64,000 nucleotides of DNA from positions 62,001 through 126,000 of the forward strand of contig NZ_RCZG01000013.1 in NCBI RefSeq assembly GCF_006439015.1, in the 5' to 3' direction. Shown piece by piece: positions 1-9,266 of the stretch. Numbering within the stretch: position 1 is the first letter of the stretch; every line of letters starts with the position of its first letter. The notes below the pieces were generated by a model that saw only the letters and a program-made list of their open reading frames with translations, was not told the DNA's origin and ran no database searches. The translations under genes were made by a program, and so were the position numbers. This DNA comes from Mycolicibacterium hodleri (GTDB taxonomy: Bacteria > Actinomycetota > Actinomycetes > Mycobacteriales > Mycobacteriaceae).

Positions 1-177
1 AGTGGGCGGCAGCCCGGGGTGCCCCGCTTGTCCTCTCCTAGGGAAAGACCGAACGGTGACCATTTCCGCGCTGCTCAACGCCCAACGCACGACGGACACC
101 GATCGTTTCCCCGATTAGAGCGCACCCGATTCGCCGCTAGCGAAAACGTGTTGCTCGTCGTTCCGCAGCCGTCGGCT

Positions 178-199
178 GGCAACCCGCCGTTAGGTTGCC
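178..199 (-). terminator. stem-loop spanning the lsr2 stop codon
   Basis: A 7-bp perfect inverted repeat (GGCAACC at 178-184, GGTTGCC at 193-199) has an 8-base loop that contains the lsr2 TAA stop codon. No U tract follows. Mycobacterial intrinsic terminators often lack one, so this may end or stabilise the lsr2 mRNA; that role is inferred. Bases 1-177 show no gene. By synteny they should lie between lsr2 and clpC1, outside the window. Confidence 0.4.
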
Positions 200-534
200 G
201 CGTGGAACGCGTCGATGACCTCCGCGGGAATTCGGCCGCGGGTGGAAACACTGTGTCCATTGCGGCGCGCCCATTCGCGGATGGCGGCACTCTGTTCGCG
301 ATCGATCGACGCGCGTCCGCGGTGGCCCGAGCCGGACGCACGGCCGCGACGGCGACCACCGACGCGCCGGCCCGATTCCACCCACTGCTTAAGGTCGTCG
401 CGAAGCTTCGTAGCATTCTTCGACGAGAGGTCGATCTCATAGCTGACGCCGTCGAGTGAGAATTCGACGGTTTCGTCAGCGGACTCTGCGCCGTCGAAAT
501 CATCGATGAGGGTGACTGTGACTTTCTTTGCCAT
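190..534 (-). CDS. lsr2: nucleoid-associated protein Lsr2
   Basis: A 114-residue H-NS-like xenogeneic silencer that bridges AT-rich DNA and represses many genes. The N-terminal half (residues 1-60, starting [12 protein letters not shown]) is the dimerisation/oligomerisation domain. A basic linker at 57-75 (GRRRGRASG) leads to the DNA-binding domain at 75-114. This carries the AT-hook-like RGR motif at residues 99-101, which contacts the minor groove. Length and ATG start match mycobacterial Lsr2. The neighbour lysS is on the same strand upstream, as in M. tuberculosis (Rv3597c-Rv3598c). The lysS-lsr2 gap is strikingly AT-rich and may allow autoregulation. Identification is very secure. Confidence 0.97.
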   Translation of the reverse strand: MAKKVTVTLIDDFDGAESADETVEFSLDGVSYEIDLSSKNATKLRDDLKQWVESGRRVGGRRRGRASGSGHRGRASIDREQSAAIREWARRNGHSVSTRGRIPAEVIDAFHAAT

Positions 535-580
535 CGGTTCCCACTAACCCTTCTGCCGGGCCGCGTAGTCGTACTTCGCT

Positions 581-644
581 CTAAACCCGAGGCAATTTTT
601 GCATAGGAACCTTCGCAATTCAACCAAAAGGTATGTAAACCACT
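581..644 (-). promoter_or_regulatory. AT-rich lsr2 upstream region, possible Lsr2 autoregulatory site
   Basis: The lysS-lsr2 spacer contains an AT-rich stretch (runs such as CAATTTTTGCATAGG and CAACCAAAAGGTATG) in otherwise very GC-rich sequence. Lsr2 prefers AT-rich DNA, so this is a natural place for the lsr2 promoter and for self-binding. No single -10/-35 pair stands out. The regulatory role is inferred. Confidence 0.35.
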
Positions 645-2186
645 TCAGCCGCCGTGTCGTCGCGCATCTCTGCGTACCAGGGGAAACAAAACAGTCTCCC
701 GAATCGTCAGCCCCGTCAAAGCCATCAGCAAACGGTCAATACCCATTCCAGTGCCCGTCGTGGGCGGCATGCCGTACTCCAACGCCGCGAGGAAGTCCTC
801 GTCGAGAAGCATGGCTTCGTCATCACCGGCGGCGGCGGCCCTGGCCTGCGCCTCGAACCGCTCGCGTTGGATCACCGGGTCGATCAGTTCCGAGTAACCG
901 GTTGCGAGCTCGAAGCGGCGGACGTAGAGATCCCACTTCTCCGTGACCCCGGGAATGCTCCGGTGAGCGCGTGTCAGTGGCGTGGTCTCGACTGGGAAGT
1001 CACGGACGAAGGTCGGCGCCCAGAGGGTAGACCCCACCGCGTCCTCCCACAGTTCCTCCACGAGCTTGCCGTGACCGAAGCCACGGTCGCGGGGGATATC
1101 GACACCACGGGCGTCGGCGATGGACCAAAGGTGTTCGACGGCCGTCTCGGGAGTGACCTCCTCACCGAGGGCCGCCGACAGTGACGGATACATTTCTACC
1201 GTGGCCCATTCGCCATCAAGATCATAATTCGTGCCATCGGGCAGTGGCACGTTTCGGGTGCCAATCGCCTCGTCCGCCACTTCCTGAATTATCTGTCGCG
1301 TCACTTCTGCCGAATCGTCATAGGTGCCGTACGCCTGATAAGTCTCCAACATCGCGAATTCCGGCGAATGCGTCGAATCCGCACCTTCATTTCTAAACAC
1401 GCGATTCAACTCGAAAACCTTCTCGAACCCACCGACCAAGCAACGTTTCAGGAACAACTCTGGCGCGATGCGAAGGAAGAGGTCGGCGTCGAGCGCATTG
1501 GAGTGCGTCACGAATGGTCGGGCCGCGGCGCCGCCCGCGAGGGTCTGCAGGATTGGCGTCTCCACTTCGAGAAAGCCGCGACGTTCGTATGCCGACCGCA
1601 CCGCGCGCACGACGGCAATCCGTTGCCGAGCAATGCTGCGCGCCTCCGGTCGCACGATGAGATCGACGTACCGCTGACGTACCCGTGACTCCTCGCTGAG
1701 CTCCTTGTGGGCGACGGGAAGGGGGCGCAGAGCCTTCGAGATGATTTGCCAGGAGTCAGCAAGCACAGACAATTCGCCACGCCGGGAGCTGATCACCTCG
1801 CCGTGGACGAAAACGATGTCGCCGAGATCGACGTCCGACTTCCACGCATCGAGGGAGTTCTGGCCCACGCCGTCCAGGCTGACCATCGCCTGCAGCTGGG
1901 TTCCGTCGCCCTCCTGCAGCGTCGCGAAGCAGAGCTTTCCGGAGTTCCTGGCGAAGACCACCCGGCCGGCGATCCCGACGATCTGCTCGGTCTTCGAGTC
2001 GACCGCGAGGTCGGCGAAGTCACTGCGGAGCTCCGCGAGGGTATGGGTCCGAGCGACTCCGACCGGGTAGGGGTCACGGCCCTCGGCGAGCAGACGCTCA
2101 CGCTTGGCCTGCCGGATCCGGAACTGCTCGGGTAGGTCGTTGTCGTCGTTCTTCTGGCCGGCGTCGGGAACATCTGCAGAGCTCAC
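645..2186 (-). CDS. lysS: lysyl-tRNA synthetase (class II)
   Basis: A 513-residue class II lysyl-tRNA synthetase that charges tRNA-Lys in the cytoplasm. An N-terminal OB-fold anticodon-binding domain covers about residues 65-155. The catalytic core carries motif 2 (FRNEGAD at 264-270) and motif 3 near the C-terminus ([13 protein letters not shown], about 488-500). The start is GTG at 2186 and the N-terminus ([17 protein letters not shown]) matches mycobacterial LysS. Only 23 bp separate it from the divergent gene at 2210. A TAAGCT box 8 bases upstream of the GTG suggests a leaderless or near-leaderless mRNA. In M. tuberculosis coaX lies close upstream; here a 13-kb metabolic island intervenes. 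Confidence 0.97.
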   Translation of the reverse strand: MSSADVPDAGQKNDDNDLPEQFRIRQAKRERLLAEGRDPYPVGVARTHTLAELRSDFADLAVDSKTEQIVGIAGRVVFARNSGKLCFATLQEGDGTQLQAMVSLDGVGQNSLDAWKSDVDLGDIVFVHGEVISSRRGELSVLADSWQIISKALRPLPVAHKELSEESRVRQRYVDLIVRPEARSIARQRIAVVRAVRSAYERRGFLEVETPILQTLAGGAAARPFVTHSNALDADLFLRIAPELFLKRCLVGGFEKVFELNRVFRNEGADSTHSPEFAMLETYQAYGTYDDSAEVTRQIIQEVADEAIGTRNVPLPDGTNYDLDGEWATVEMYPSLSAALGEEVTPETAVEHLWSIADARGVDIPRDRGFGHGKLVEELWEDAVGSTLWAPTFVRDFPVETTPLTRAHRSIPGVTEKWDLYVRRFELATGYSELIDPVIQRERFEAQARAAAAGDDEAMLLDEDFLAALEYGMPPTTGTGMGIDRLLMALTGLTIRETVLFPLVRRDARRHGG

Positions 2187-2209
2187 GACATGCCAGCTTA
2201 AATGAACAC
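2187..2209. promoter_or_regulatory. 23-bp divergent spacer with overlapping -10-like boxes
   Basis: On the minus strand TAAGCT (2200-2195) lies 8 bases before the lysS GTG. On the plus strand TTAAAT (2198-2203) lies 6 bases before the GTG at 2210. The two boxes overlap at 2198-2200, so both genes may start leaderless transcripts from competing sites. Inferred from spacing and motif only. Confidence 0.35.
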
Positions 2210-3460
2210 GTGCCCGCGACCATCGACGCGACTGCCGTCTCCGCCTTGGCCGACGAACCGCTCGATTGGCGGTACAAGGGCCTGCCGTCGCAATGGTGGG
2301 GACGGACCCCGGCCCAGGTGTGCGCGGACGGCACCGGCCCGTTCGCCGCCGGCGCCCTCGGACCGCTTTGCGTGCTGAGCGAGCCGGCCCTCGAACACAA
2401 CCTTGCGACGATGGCGCGGTGGTGCCACAGTCGCGGGGTCGAGCTGGCGCCCCACGGCAAGACCCACATGGCGCCGCAACTGCTCGCGCGACAATTCGAC
2501 GCGGGCGCGCAAGCCGTCACCCTGGCGACCATCAGCCAGGTGCGGACGTTCCGCGCGTTCGGCGCCAACACCGTCGTGCTGGCCAACGAACTCGTCGACG
2601 ACGCCGGATTGCGTTGGTTGTCAATGGAATTGGATGTTGATCCAGACTTCGCCCTGGTGTGCTGGGTGGATTCCGTGCGCGGTGTCGAGCTGATGTCCTC
2701 CGCGCTGGCAGCCGCGGGTGCCAGGCGACCGGTCGACGTCTGCGTCGAGGTCGGCATACCCGGCGGGCGTACGGGCTGCCGGGCGGCCGACGAACTCGAC
2801 GGGGTGGCGCGGGCGGCCGCGGACTGCGGCCGGCTTCGTCTCGTTGGAGTCGCCGGTTACGAGGCCGCCACCGGTCACGGCACTAGCCAGGAAGCTCGCG
2901 ATCGGGTGCGGACCTACCTGCGGGACGTGCACAGCGCAGTGGACCGCGTGGCGCCGATCGTCGAGTCCGACGAGGTGATCGTCACCGCAGGCGGCAGTAC
3001 GTACTTCGACCTCGTCGCCGACGAGCTGAGCGGGTGGACGGGCCAAAGGCCGATCCGCACCGTCCTGCGCAGCGGGTGCTACCTGACCCACGACGATGGC
3101 CTCTACCGTCGCACCTCTCCACTCGGCGGGCCCTCCGGACTACGACCGGCGCTCACCGTGTGGGCGCAAGTGATGTCGAGGCCGGAACCGGATCTCGCAT
3201 TGGTGACGATGGGCCGGCGCGACGTGTCCTTCGACCAGGACCTGCCAGTCCCCTACGGATTGGCCGACAGTGCGGTCACCAAGCTCAACGATCAACACGC
3301 CTATCTGCACGTCGGACGTGCCGATCGCGATCGGGTCGAGGTGGGGACATGGCTCGAATTCGGTGTCTCGCACCCGTGCACGGTCTTCGACAAGTGGCAG
3401 ATGATCCCGGTTCTCGACGGCGATGGCCGAGTCGTCGAGCTCGTCCGCACCTTTTTCTAA
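2210..3460 (+). CDS. D-threonine aldolase/D-serine dehydratase-like PLP enzyme
   Basis: A 416-residue fold-type III (alanine racemase-like) PLP enzyme. The motif [12 protein letters not shown] (about residues 82-93) supplies the likely PLP lysine, as in the D-threonine aldolase/D-serine dehydratase (DSD1)/amino acid deaminase group. The C-terminal D-ser_dehydrat domain ends in [12 protein letters not shown], the His-Cys pair that binds zinc in DSD1-type enzymes. It probably cleaves or deaminates a D-beta-hydroxy amino acid, but the substrate is not determined. It converges on the IclR gene (6-bp gap) at the end of the betaine operon. Since that pathway yields glycine, a D-threonine aldolase or D-serine role would connect to the glycine pool; this link is inferred. 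GTG start. Confidence 0.7.
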   Translation: MPATIDATAVSALADEPLDWRYKGLPSQWWGRTPAQVCADGTGPFAAGALGPLCVLSEPALEHNLATMARWCHSRGVELAPHGKTHMAPQLLARQFDAGAQAVTLATISQVRTFRAFGANTVVLANELVDDAGLRWLSMELDVDPDFALVCWVDSVRGVELMSSALAAAGARRPVDVCVEVGIPGGRTGCRAADELDGVARAAADCGRLRLVGVAGYEAATGHGTSQEARDRVRTYLRDVHSAVDRVAPIVESDEVIVTAGGSTYFDLVADELSGWTGQRPIRTVLRSGCYLTHDDGLYRRTSPLGGPSGLRPALTVWAQVMSRPEPDLALVTMGRRDVSFDQDLPVPYGLADSAVTKLNDQHAYLHVGRADRDRVEVGTWLEFGVSHPCTVFDKWQMIPVLDGDGRVVELVRTFF

Positions 3461-3466
3461 CGCGTT

Positions 3467-4282
3467 CTACCGCGCCGAGATCGCGATCCAACCTAGGCGC
3501 CTGCTGATGGTCTCGGCCGCCGCGATGGTCCGCTTGGCGACGGCATCGAACTCGTCGACGCTTAGGCGGTAGGACGGCCCCGAGACGCTCAGCGCCGCCA
3601 CCACGCGGCCGTCGGCGTCGTAGACGGGTGCGGCGACGGCGTTCAGCCCGACTTCCAGCTCCTCGCGGACACACGCCCACCCACGCTCCCGGACCACCTC
3701 GAGTTCGGACTCCAGCGCGGACCGCGCGGTCACCGTGTCGGCAGTGAAGGAGTCCAGCCGGGTGGTCAGTCGCTCACGCAGCTCCCCGCTCTCGAGCCCG
3801 GCCAGGAGAACCTTCCCACTGGAGGTCGCGTGCGCCGGGCAACTCTGTCCGACCCAGGTCCGCAGCGCGATCCCGGCCGGGCCGATGGCCTCGGCGACGT
3901 TGACGATCCGGTCCTCGTCGAGGACCGCCAGATTCGTCGTCTCACCTGACTCGAGAGCCAACGCGTCACAGCCGGCCTGACTCTGCTTCACCAGGTCCAG
4001 TTGAGCGCTGGTCGACCGCGCCAACCTGGCGACGGCAAAGCCCAGCCGGTACTTGCCCCGATCGGAGAGCTGCTCGACGTAACCCCTGGACTCCAGCACC
4101 GAGATGAGCCGGGAGACCGTCGACTTGTGCACGCCGAGTTCCGCCGCGATCTCGGTGACGCCCGCCTGGCCGAGCGTCGCGAGAATCTCCAACACCACCA
4201 GTGCCCGGTCGACCGATTGCACCGTGCTCGAGCGCGCACCGTCCTCCGTCGTGCCCCTGCTCTGCGCCGTTGCCATTGCCAT
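3467..4282 (-). CDS. IclR-family transcriptional regulator
   Basis: A 271-residue regulator. An N-terminal winged helix-turn-helix (about residues 25-85, with GVTEIAAELGVHKSTVSRLISVLESRGYVEQ) is followed by an IclR effector-binding domain (about 100-265, with PAHATSSGKVLLA and GLNAVAAPVYD). It is the last gene of the betaine/choline operon and overlaps the end of the DUF294 gene, so it is the obvious local regulator of that operon. The effector could be choline, betaine or a downstream intermediate (inferred). The start is ATG at 4282. A second ATG at 4276 lies 8 bases after a TAGGGT box and could be the start of a leaderless internal transcript. Confidence 0.88.
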   Translation of the reverse strand: MAMATAQSRGTTEDGARSSTVQSVDRALVVLEILATLGQAGVTEIAAELGVHKSTVSRLISVLESRGYVEQLSDRGKYRLGFAVARLARSTSAQLDLVKQSQAGCDALALESGETTNLAVLDEDRIVNVAEAIGPAGIALRTWVGQSCPAHATSSGKVLLAGLESGELRERLTTRLDSFTADTVTARSALESELEVVRERGWACVREELEVGLNAVAAPVYDADGRVVAALSVSGPSYRLSVDEFDAVAKRTIAAAETISRRLGWIAISAR

Positions 4283-4284
4283 CG

Positions 4285-4295
4285 ACCCTATAGGG
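4285..4295. promoter_or_regulatory. palindrome and -10-like box before the IclR gene
   Basis: CCCTATAGGG at 4286-4295 is a perfect 10-bp palindrome just upstream of the IclR start. On the minus strand it contains TAGGGT (4290-4285), a TANNNT -10 candidate. It may be an internal promoter with an autoregulatory operator. The evidence is only sequence symmetry and position. Confidence 0.3.
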
Positions 4296-6132
4296 CCGGC
4301 ATCCCGAAGTTGCCGACACGTCTCTGGACGGCGGCGATTTCGCGGAGTCCGTCGTTGAGCAGGCTCCTGTTCAGCGGCGACAGTTCCGACATCGTGATGA
4401 CGTCGCCTGGAATCTGACCCGCTGAGAGTTGCTCGACCTGATGGGTCATCCGCAGTCGCTGAAGCATGCCGAAGACCTCGCCCAGGGTGGACGCGTCTCG
4501 TTCGGTGAGCGCGCCACTGGCCGCCGCCACCTTGAGCCGAGCGGGCGTCGACGCCGTCGCGACGTCACCGGCGAGTCCGCCCCACCGCGCCAAATTCACG
4601 ATCGGCGTCACGGCATGGCTCTTCAGGTCGAACGTGCCACCGCGACGTGAGACCACGTCCCGCAACGAACGGGTGCGGACCCGTCCGGACAGCGCGTCGA
4701 GCAGTTGCAGTCGCAGCGCGTTCGGATGCTCGGCGCGCATCCTGCGGTACGCCGCCGGGACTGTGTGCAGCGTGGCATCACCCCATACCACCCTGCCGTC
4801 CAGCAGCAACGAGGACATGATCAATCCCCGGTTGATCAAAGGATCGTCGAGCCAGCCCTTCGCCGCCACCGCCCAATCACTTTGGGAGCGAGCAAAGTTC
4901 GAGCTGGCGGCGATCGCGCCATTGCTATCCGAGGGCAGCCCGCAGCCGTCGAGGATCGCGTGGGTGCGCCGAGCGACCTCCCGCAGTCGACCGCTGGCCT
5001 GCGACAGGTCGTCCCGCCACGACAGGGCGCTGTCGACGTCGGAAGACGGCATGGCCTCACGCCGGGCGATGCTCCCCAGGGTGAGCCACGCGAACCCCGA
5101 CGCCGGAGGCCGGGTCTCCGCGGGCGACTCGGCGAGGGCGAGTTCGAGGGCTCGCCGGACCACGCTGTCGATCACGATGGAGAGGATGCCGCTCGTCGCG
5201 GATGCCTTCGTGCCGCTACGGAACAATGCGCTGGCGACATGAGTGACGTCCTGCGCGGTGGCCTGCAGTTCCGTGGCGTCGGCGGCCAGCCCGATGGAAC
5301 GACGGAGCATGAAACTCTGTCTGGCCGACGCGGCGAGCAGGTCCGCGTCCTCGAGAACGCCGACGACCTCGCCGCGCGTCGTGGTCACCGGCATGTGCCG
5401 GAGTCCACTTTCAAGCATGTGCATCAACACGGTCTCGGCGGTCAGGTCGGCGGTGACCCGCCGCGCGGGCGCGCTCATCACCCGGGTGATCGGCACATCG
5501 ACCGAGAGCCCCGCCGCCACGACGCGGGTCCGCAGATCGCGGTCGGTGAAGATGCCGTACTCCCCGTCCGGAAGCGACACCAAGGCATAGGACACGTGAC
5601 ATTCGGTCATCCGGACGACGGCCTCACGCACGGACACGTCCGGGCTGACCAGAAGCGGGTCGCCGAGGACGAGCTCGCCCACCGGCCTGCTGTCGGCGAC
5701 CGGGACCAACGCAGGCCGGTTGCCCGGGGTGATGCTCCACGCCGACGAGGCGAGGAATGCCAGGCCGGCGGGTTTGGCGAACTGTCCCCGCACCTGATTC
5801 CCCGGCAACCGGATCAGCGTGCTCGACTCGGTGGCCCGCGCCACGAACTCCATACCACCGCCGGTCAGCAGCGGCGTGTAGCCGAAGATGCCGCCGGGTT
5901 CGATGGCGTCGATCACCGAACCGTCGCTGGCCTGCAGCGCAACGCGGCCCGTGCGTACCATCCAGACGTCGTCAGGTACGTGCGCGGAGTAGTCCGCGAT
6001 GACCGCATCAGTCGCAAACGCGACCAACGACGACCCGGCGGCGAGCTCGTCGAGTTCGCCGGGCGTCATCGCCTGGAACGGAGTGTGCTCCCCGAGGAAC
6101 CGGCTCAGGTCCCCCGAATCAGGTCCGCACAC
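4288..6132 (-). CDS. cNMP-binding/CBS-pair/DUF294 putative nucleotidyltransferase
   Basis: A 614-residue signalling protein with three parts. Residues about 10-125 form a cyclic-nucleotide-binding-like domain (FQAMTPGELDELAAGSS, GGIFGYTPLL). Two CBS motifs follow at about 155-275 (DPLLVSPDVSVREAVVRM; VMSAPARRVTADLTAETVLMHM). Residues about 290-610 are a DUF294 nucleotidyltransferase plus C-terminal domain, with LGSIARREAMPSSDVDSAL resembling the Pol-beta metal-binding G-S...D-x-D signature. Similar proteins occur beside acetate and choline/betaine genes, but their reaction is unknown to me. The start is GTG at 6132, overlapping the end of the GMC gene by 28 bases; no later start keeps the first helix. 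Co-transcription suggests it senses energy or nucleotide state for this pathway (inferred). Confidence 0.75.
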   Translation of the reverse strand: MCGPDSGDLSRFLGEHTPFQAMTPGELDELAAGSSLVAFATDAVIADYSAHVPDDVWMVRTGRVALQASDGSVIDAIEPGGIFGYTPLLTGGGMEFVARATESSTLIRLPGNQVRGQFAKPAGLAFLASSAWSITPGNRPALVPVADSRPVGELVLGDPLLVSPDVSVREAVVRMTECHVSYALVSLPDGEYGIFTDRDLRTRVVAAGLSVDVPITRVMSAPARRVTADLTAETVLMHMLESGLRHMPVTTTRGEVVGVLEDADLLAASARQSFMLRRSIGLAADATELQATAQDVTHVASALFRSGTKASATSGILSIVIDSVVRRALELALAESPAETRPPASGFAWLTLGSIARREAMPSSDVDSALSWRDDLSQASGRLREVARRTHAILDGCGLPSDSNGAIAASSNFARSQSDWAVAAKGWLDDPLINRGLIMSSLLLDGRVVWGDATLHTVPAAYRRMRAEHPNALRLQLLDALSGRVRTRSLRDVVSRRGGTFDLKSHAVTPIVNLARWGGLAGDVATASTPARLKVAAASGALTERDASTLGEVFGMLQRLRMTHQVEQLSAGQIPGDVITMSELSPLNRSLLNDGLREIAAVQRRVGNFGMPAL

Positions 6133-7676
6133 TTCTCGGCCATGGTCATCACGGTGATGTTGGGGTTCACCGCAGGCAGCTTGGGCATCGCCGACGCGTC
6201 GACAACGCGCAACCGGGACACGCCCTTGACCCGCAGCTCCGGGTCGAGTACCGCCATGGGATCCGTCACCGAACCCATTCGCGCAGTCGCTGCCGGGTGG
6301 TAGACCGTGTTGTGCGTCTGGTGGACGTAGTCCAGTAACTCGTCGTCGGTGGTCGCCTCAGGACCCGGCGCCAACTCTCTGGCGATCCATTCCTTCAGCG
6401 GCGACTGCTCCGCGATCTTGCGGGCCAGGCGAATACCCGTGAGCATGATCCGCTCGTCGTAACCCTCGGGATCGGTGAAGTAGCGGGGATCGACCTTCGG
6501 CCGGTCCCGGAAATCAAGACTTCGCAGCCGGACCGTCCCTCGAGATCGGCCCTGAGTCACGTTGGGCGTCAGGCAGAATCCATTGTCGGTGGTCGGGTAG
6601 CCGCGCCGCAGCGTGTTCATGTCGAACGGCACACTGCCGTAGTGCATCATCAGGTCGGGCTGGGCGGTTCCTTCATCGATGGTGGTGAACAGCCCGATCT
6701 CCCACCACTGGGTGGAGGTGGTCACCATCGGCTTGGCGGCCTCCCAGAACACCAGACCCTCGACGTGGTCGTCGAGATTGGATCCCACTCCAGGCGAGTC
6801 GACCCGGACCGGAATGCCGATCTCCCCGAGATGCTCGGCGGGCCCGATTCCCGAGAGCATCAACAGTTTCGGGGTGTCGATGGAACCTGCGGTGATGATG
6901 ACCTCGCGGCGAGCCAACACCGTGTCGTAACCCGTGAGATCTGGTCGCTGGTAGCGCACGCCCGTCGCAGCGTTCGCATCGTCGAACAGGATCTCGGAAA
7001 CCCAGCAGTTGGTGCGCACCTCGAGGTTCTTGCGAGAGTCCAGGATTGGATGCAGATAGGCGTGCGAGGTCGACATGCGGATGCCGTCCTCACCCACGTT
7101 GATCTGGAACCACCCCGCACCGTTGTGCACGGTCTCACCGCGGTTGAACGCCACGGTCGGCAGTCCGGCCAGCGCCGCTGCCTCCAACACCGCGGCGCCG
7201 CAGGGATCGTTCGGTGGCACGTCCTGAAGGCGGACCGGGCCGTCGCGCCCGTGATCTCCTGGCGCTGTGTTGGTCTCCAAACGCTTGACCAGCGGCAGGA
7301 TTTCGGCCGCACCCCATCCGGTGGCGCCCATCTCGACCCATTCGTCGAGGCACTCGGCGGGTGGCCAGAACGCGATGCACGAGTTGTGCGATGAGCAGCC
7401 ACCGAGCACCTTCGCGCGGGCGTGCCGCATGAAGCTGTTGCCCTTCTCCTGCGGTTCGACCGGGTAGTCCCAGTCGTAGCCGGAGTCCAGCAGGTGCATC
7501 CATTCCGACAGTGGTAGAACGTTGTCGTCGCCGACGTCGGTGGGTCCGGCCTCGATCAGGCACACCGTGACGTCGGGATCCTCCGACAGGCGGGCGGCCA
7601 GCACGCAGCCGGCCGTCCCCCCGCCGGCGATCACGTAATCGAATGTCTCGGCGTCGAATGTCTTGGCGTCAGACAC
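6105..7676 (-). CDS. GMC-family FAD oxidoreductase, probable choline dehydrogenase
   Basis: A 523-residue glucose-methanol-choline oxidoreductase. The N-terminal FAD dinucleotide motif is FDYVIAGGGTAGCVLAARL (about residues 12-30), with GGCSSHNSC further in. The C-terminal half has the GMC catalytic histidine region HNTVYHPAATARMGS and the FAD-contacting PAVNPNITVMTMAEK. With an aldehyde dehydrogenase, a betaine-type Rieske enzyme, DMGO and sarcosine oxidase in the same operon, choline is the most economical substrate (choline to betaine aldehyde). Family membership alone cannot exclude another alcohol. Start chosen as GTG at 7676, which overlaps the permease stop by 8 bases; the earlier start at 7727 would lie deep inside the permease gene. 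Confidence 0.8.
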   Translation of the reverse strand: MSDAKTFDAETFDYVIAGGGTAGCVLAARLSEDPDVTVCLIEAGPTDVGDDNVLPLSEWMHLLDSGYDWDYPVEPQEKGNSFMRHARAKVLGGCSSHNSCIAFWPPAECLDEWVEMGATGWGAAEILPLVKRLETNTAPGDHGRDGPVRLQDVPPNDPCGAAVLEAAALAGLPTVAFNRGETVHNGAGWFQINVGEDGIRMSTSHAYLHPILDSRKNLEVRTNCWVSEILFDDANAATGVRYQRPDLTGYDTVLARREVIITAGSIDTPKLLMLSGIGPAEHLGEIGIPVRVDSPGVGSNLDDHVEGLVFWEAAKPMVTTSTQWWEIGLFTTIDEGTAQPDLMMHYGSVPFDMNTLRRGYPTTDNGFCLTPNVTQGRSRGTVRLRSLDFRDRPKVDPRYFTDPEGYDERIMLTGIRLARKIAEQSPLKEWIARELAPGPEATTDDELLDYVHQTHNTVYHPAATARMGSVTDPMAVLDPELRVKGVSRLRVVDASAMPKLPAVNPNITVMTMAEKCADLIRGT

Positions 7677-9231
7677 CGATCGGCCCTGGGTCCAGGTTGC
7701 CCGCGTCGGCCTTGGTAGCGGCAGCATGTGATTCGAGGGTGCCGATGTGGTGCCGGCCCTTGACGGCGTACCAGAGCAGGCCCGCGCCGAGGATCACACC
7801 GATGTAGACGAACGCTCCCCAGGTGTTGTACCAGGGATCTCCATACACCGCCGCGCGCGGCCAGGCCAGATTCACCGCCATCCCCACGCCCCAGACGACC
7901 GCCAGGATGTTGACGGGCATGCCCCACTTGCCCATGGTGAAGTAGCCGCCCTCCTTGAGATCCTTGGGCGGCCACTGCCCTTGGAAGCGCTTCTTCAACA
8001 TCGGTCCGGTCACCATGAGGTAGGCCAGATAGATCATGATGATGGCGATCGAGGTCAGCACGGTGAAGATCTTCGGCTGCCCGATGTTGATCACCAGGAT
8101 GATCGCGGCGATCACGCCGATGACGATTGCGGGGATGATCGGCGTCTGCGTCTTGGGGTTGACGCGAGCAAGCTTCTCCCCGAACGGAAGTGCATTGTCG
8201 CGCGCCATCGCGAACGTCAGCCGGATCGCGGCGGTGTGCACGGCCAGTGTGCAGACGGTGACGGCGACGACGATGCAGACCAGGAAGACCTTGCCCAGCG
8301 GGCCCCACATCACCTGTTCCACGATGTACTGAAGCCCGCCGCTACTCTCACCGATCTTCGGATCGCTCAGATCGGGGGCGGACATCACGGCGAAGACCAG
8401 GATCGCGCCACCGATGACGAACGACGCCAGGATGGCCCGCAGGATGGCCTTCGGCGCGGTGCGACGCGGCTCCACGGTCTCTTCGCCGAGTGAACTCGCG
8501 GTGTCGAAGCCGTACATCACGTAACCCGATGCCAGCGAGGCGATCAGGAAGGCACCGAGGTAACCGCCGGGGAGTCCCTCGCCGATACCGCCGGTGGTGA
8601 AGAAGACCGACGGACCGCGGGTGGTGCTGGCGGCCAAGATGATGGCGATCATGATGGCGGCGATGAGCTCGATGAACACACCCGCACTGTTGATCATGGA
8701 CATCAGCTTCACGCCGAGGGCGTTGATGAGGGTGGTGAACGCGATCAGGACGCTGCCGAGCACGACGGCGTTCGCGGCGAAGTCGTATTCGCCGGTACCG
8801 TCGCCGATGATCTGGAAACCGCTCCACAGTCGGGGCAGGTTCAGCTGGTAGGCAAGCACCACCGCTGAGATCGTGACGATCGACGCGGTGAGCATCAGCC
8901 AGCCCGAAGACCACCCGACGATCCGACTGCCGAGCTTCTTGGACCAGTTGTAGACCGATCCCGCCACGGGGTACTTCGCGGCGAGTTCCATGAAGCACAG
9001 CGCAACGGCCATCTGCCCTACGAAGACGATGGGCCACGACCACAGGTAGGCCGGGCCTGCCGTGCCGAAGCCGAAGTAGAACAGCTGGAACGTGCCGGTC
9101 AGGATTGAGATGTAGCTGACCCCGGCCGCGAAGCTGGCGAACTTGCCGATGCTGCGGTCGAGGGATTCCTTGTACCCGAAATCGTCGAGGCCGCCACTGT
9201 CGACCCCGGAAGAACCTGCTTCAACTACCAT
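7669..9231 (-). CDS. APC-superfamily amino acid/choline permease
   Basis: A 520-residue inner-membrane permease of the amino acid-polyamine-organocation superfamily with about 12 hydrophobic segments. The first begins near residue 30 (FASFAAGVSYISILTG), and the conserved GYVMYGFDTASSLGEETVEPRRTAP lies mid-protein. It resembles the choline/GABA/ethanolamine-type branch. Its place between the aldehyde dehydrogenase and GMC genes points to uptake of choline or another quaternary amine (inferred). Start chosen as ATG at 9231, which has AGAGGA about 8 bases upstream, rather than the longer form from 9270. Confidence 0.85.
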   Translation of the reverse strand: MVVEAGSSGVDSGGLDDFGYKESLDRSIGKFASFAAGVSYISILTGTFQLFYFGFGTAGPAYLWSWPIVFVGQMAVALCFMELAAKYPVAGSVYNWSKKLGSRIVGWSSGWLMLTASIVTISAVVLAYQLNLPRLWSGFQIIGDGTGEYDFAANAVVLGSVLIAFTTLINALGVKLMSMINSAGVFIELIAAIMIAIILAASTTRGPSVFFTTGGIGEGLPGGYLGAFLIASLASGYVMYGFDTASSLGEETVEPRRTAPKAILRAILASFVIGGAILVFAVMSAPDLSDPKIGESSGGLQYIVEQVMWGPLGKVFLVCIVVAVTVCTLAVHTAAIRLTFAMARDNALPFGEKLARVNPKTQTPIIPAIVIGVIAAIILVINIGQPKIFTVLTSIAIIMIYLAYLMVTGPMLKKRFQGQWPPKDLKEGGYFTMGKWGMPVNILAVVWGVGMAVNLAWPRAAVYGDPWYNTWGAFVYIGVILGAGLLWYAVKGRHHIGTLESHAAATKADAGNLDPGPIGV

Positions 9232-9266
9232 GATGGCGTCCTCTCTGAAGTGCTTGCCGCAGCAGG

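Noticed and set aside
4705-6303. 532-codon plus-strand open frame
   Set aside because: Antisense to the CBS/DUF294 gene; no domain pattern of its own.
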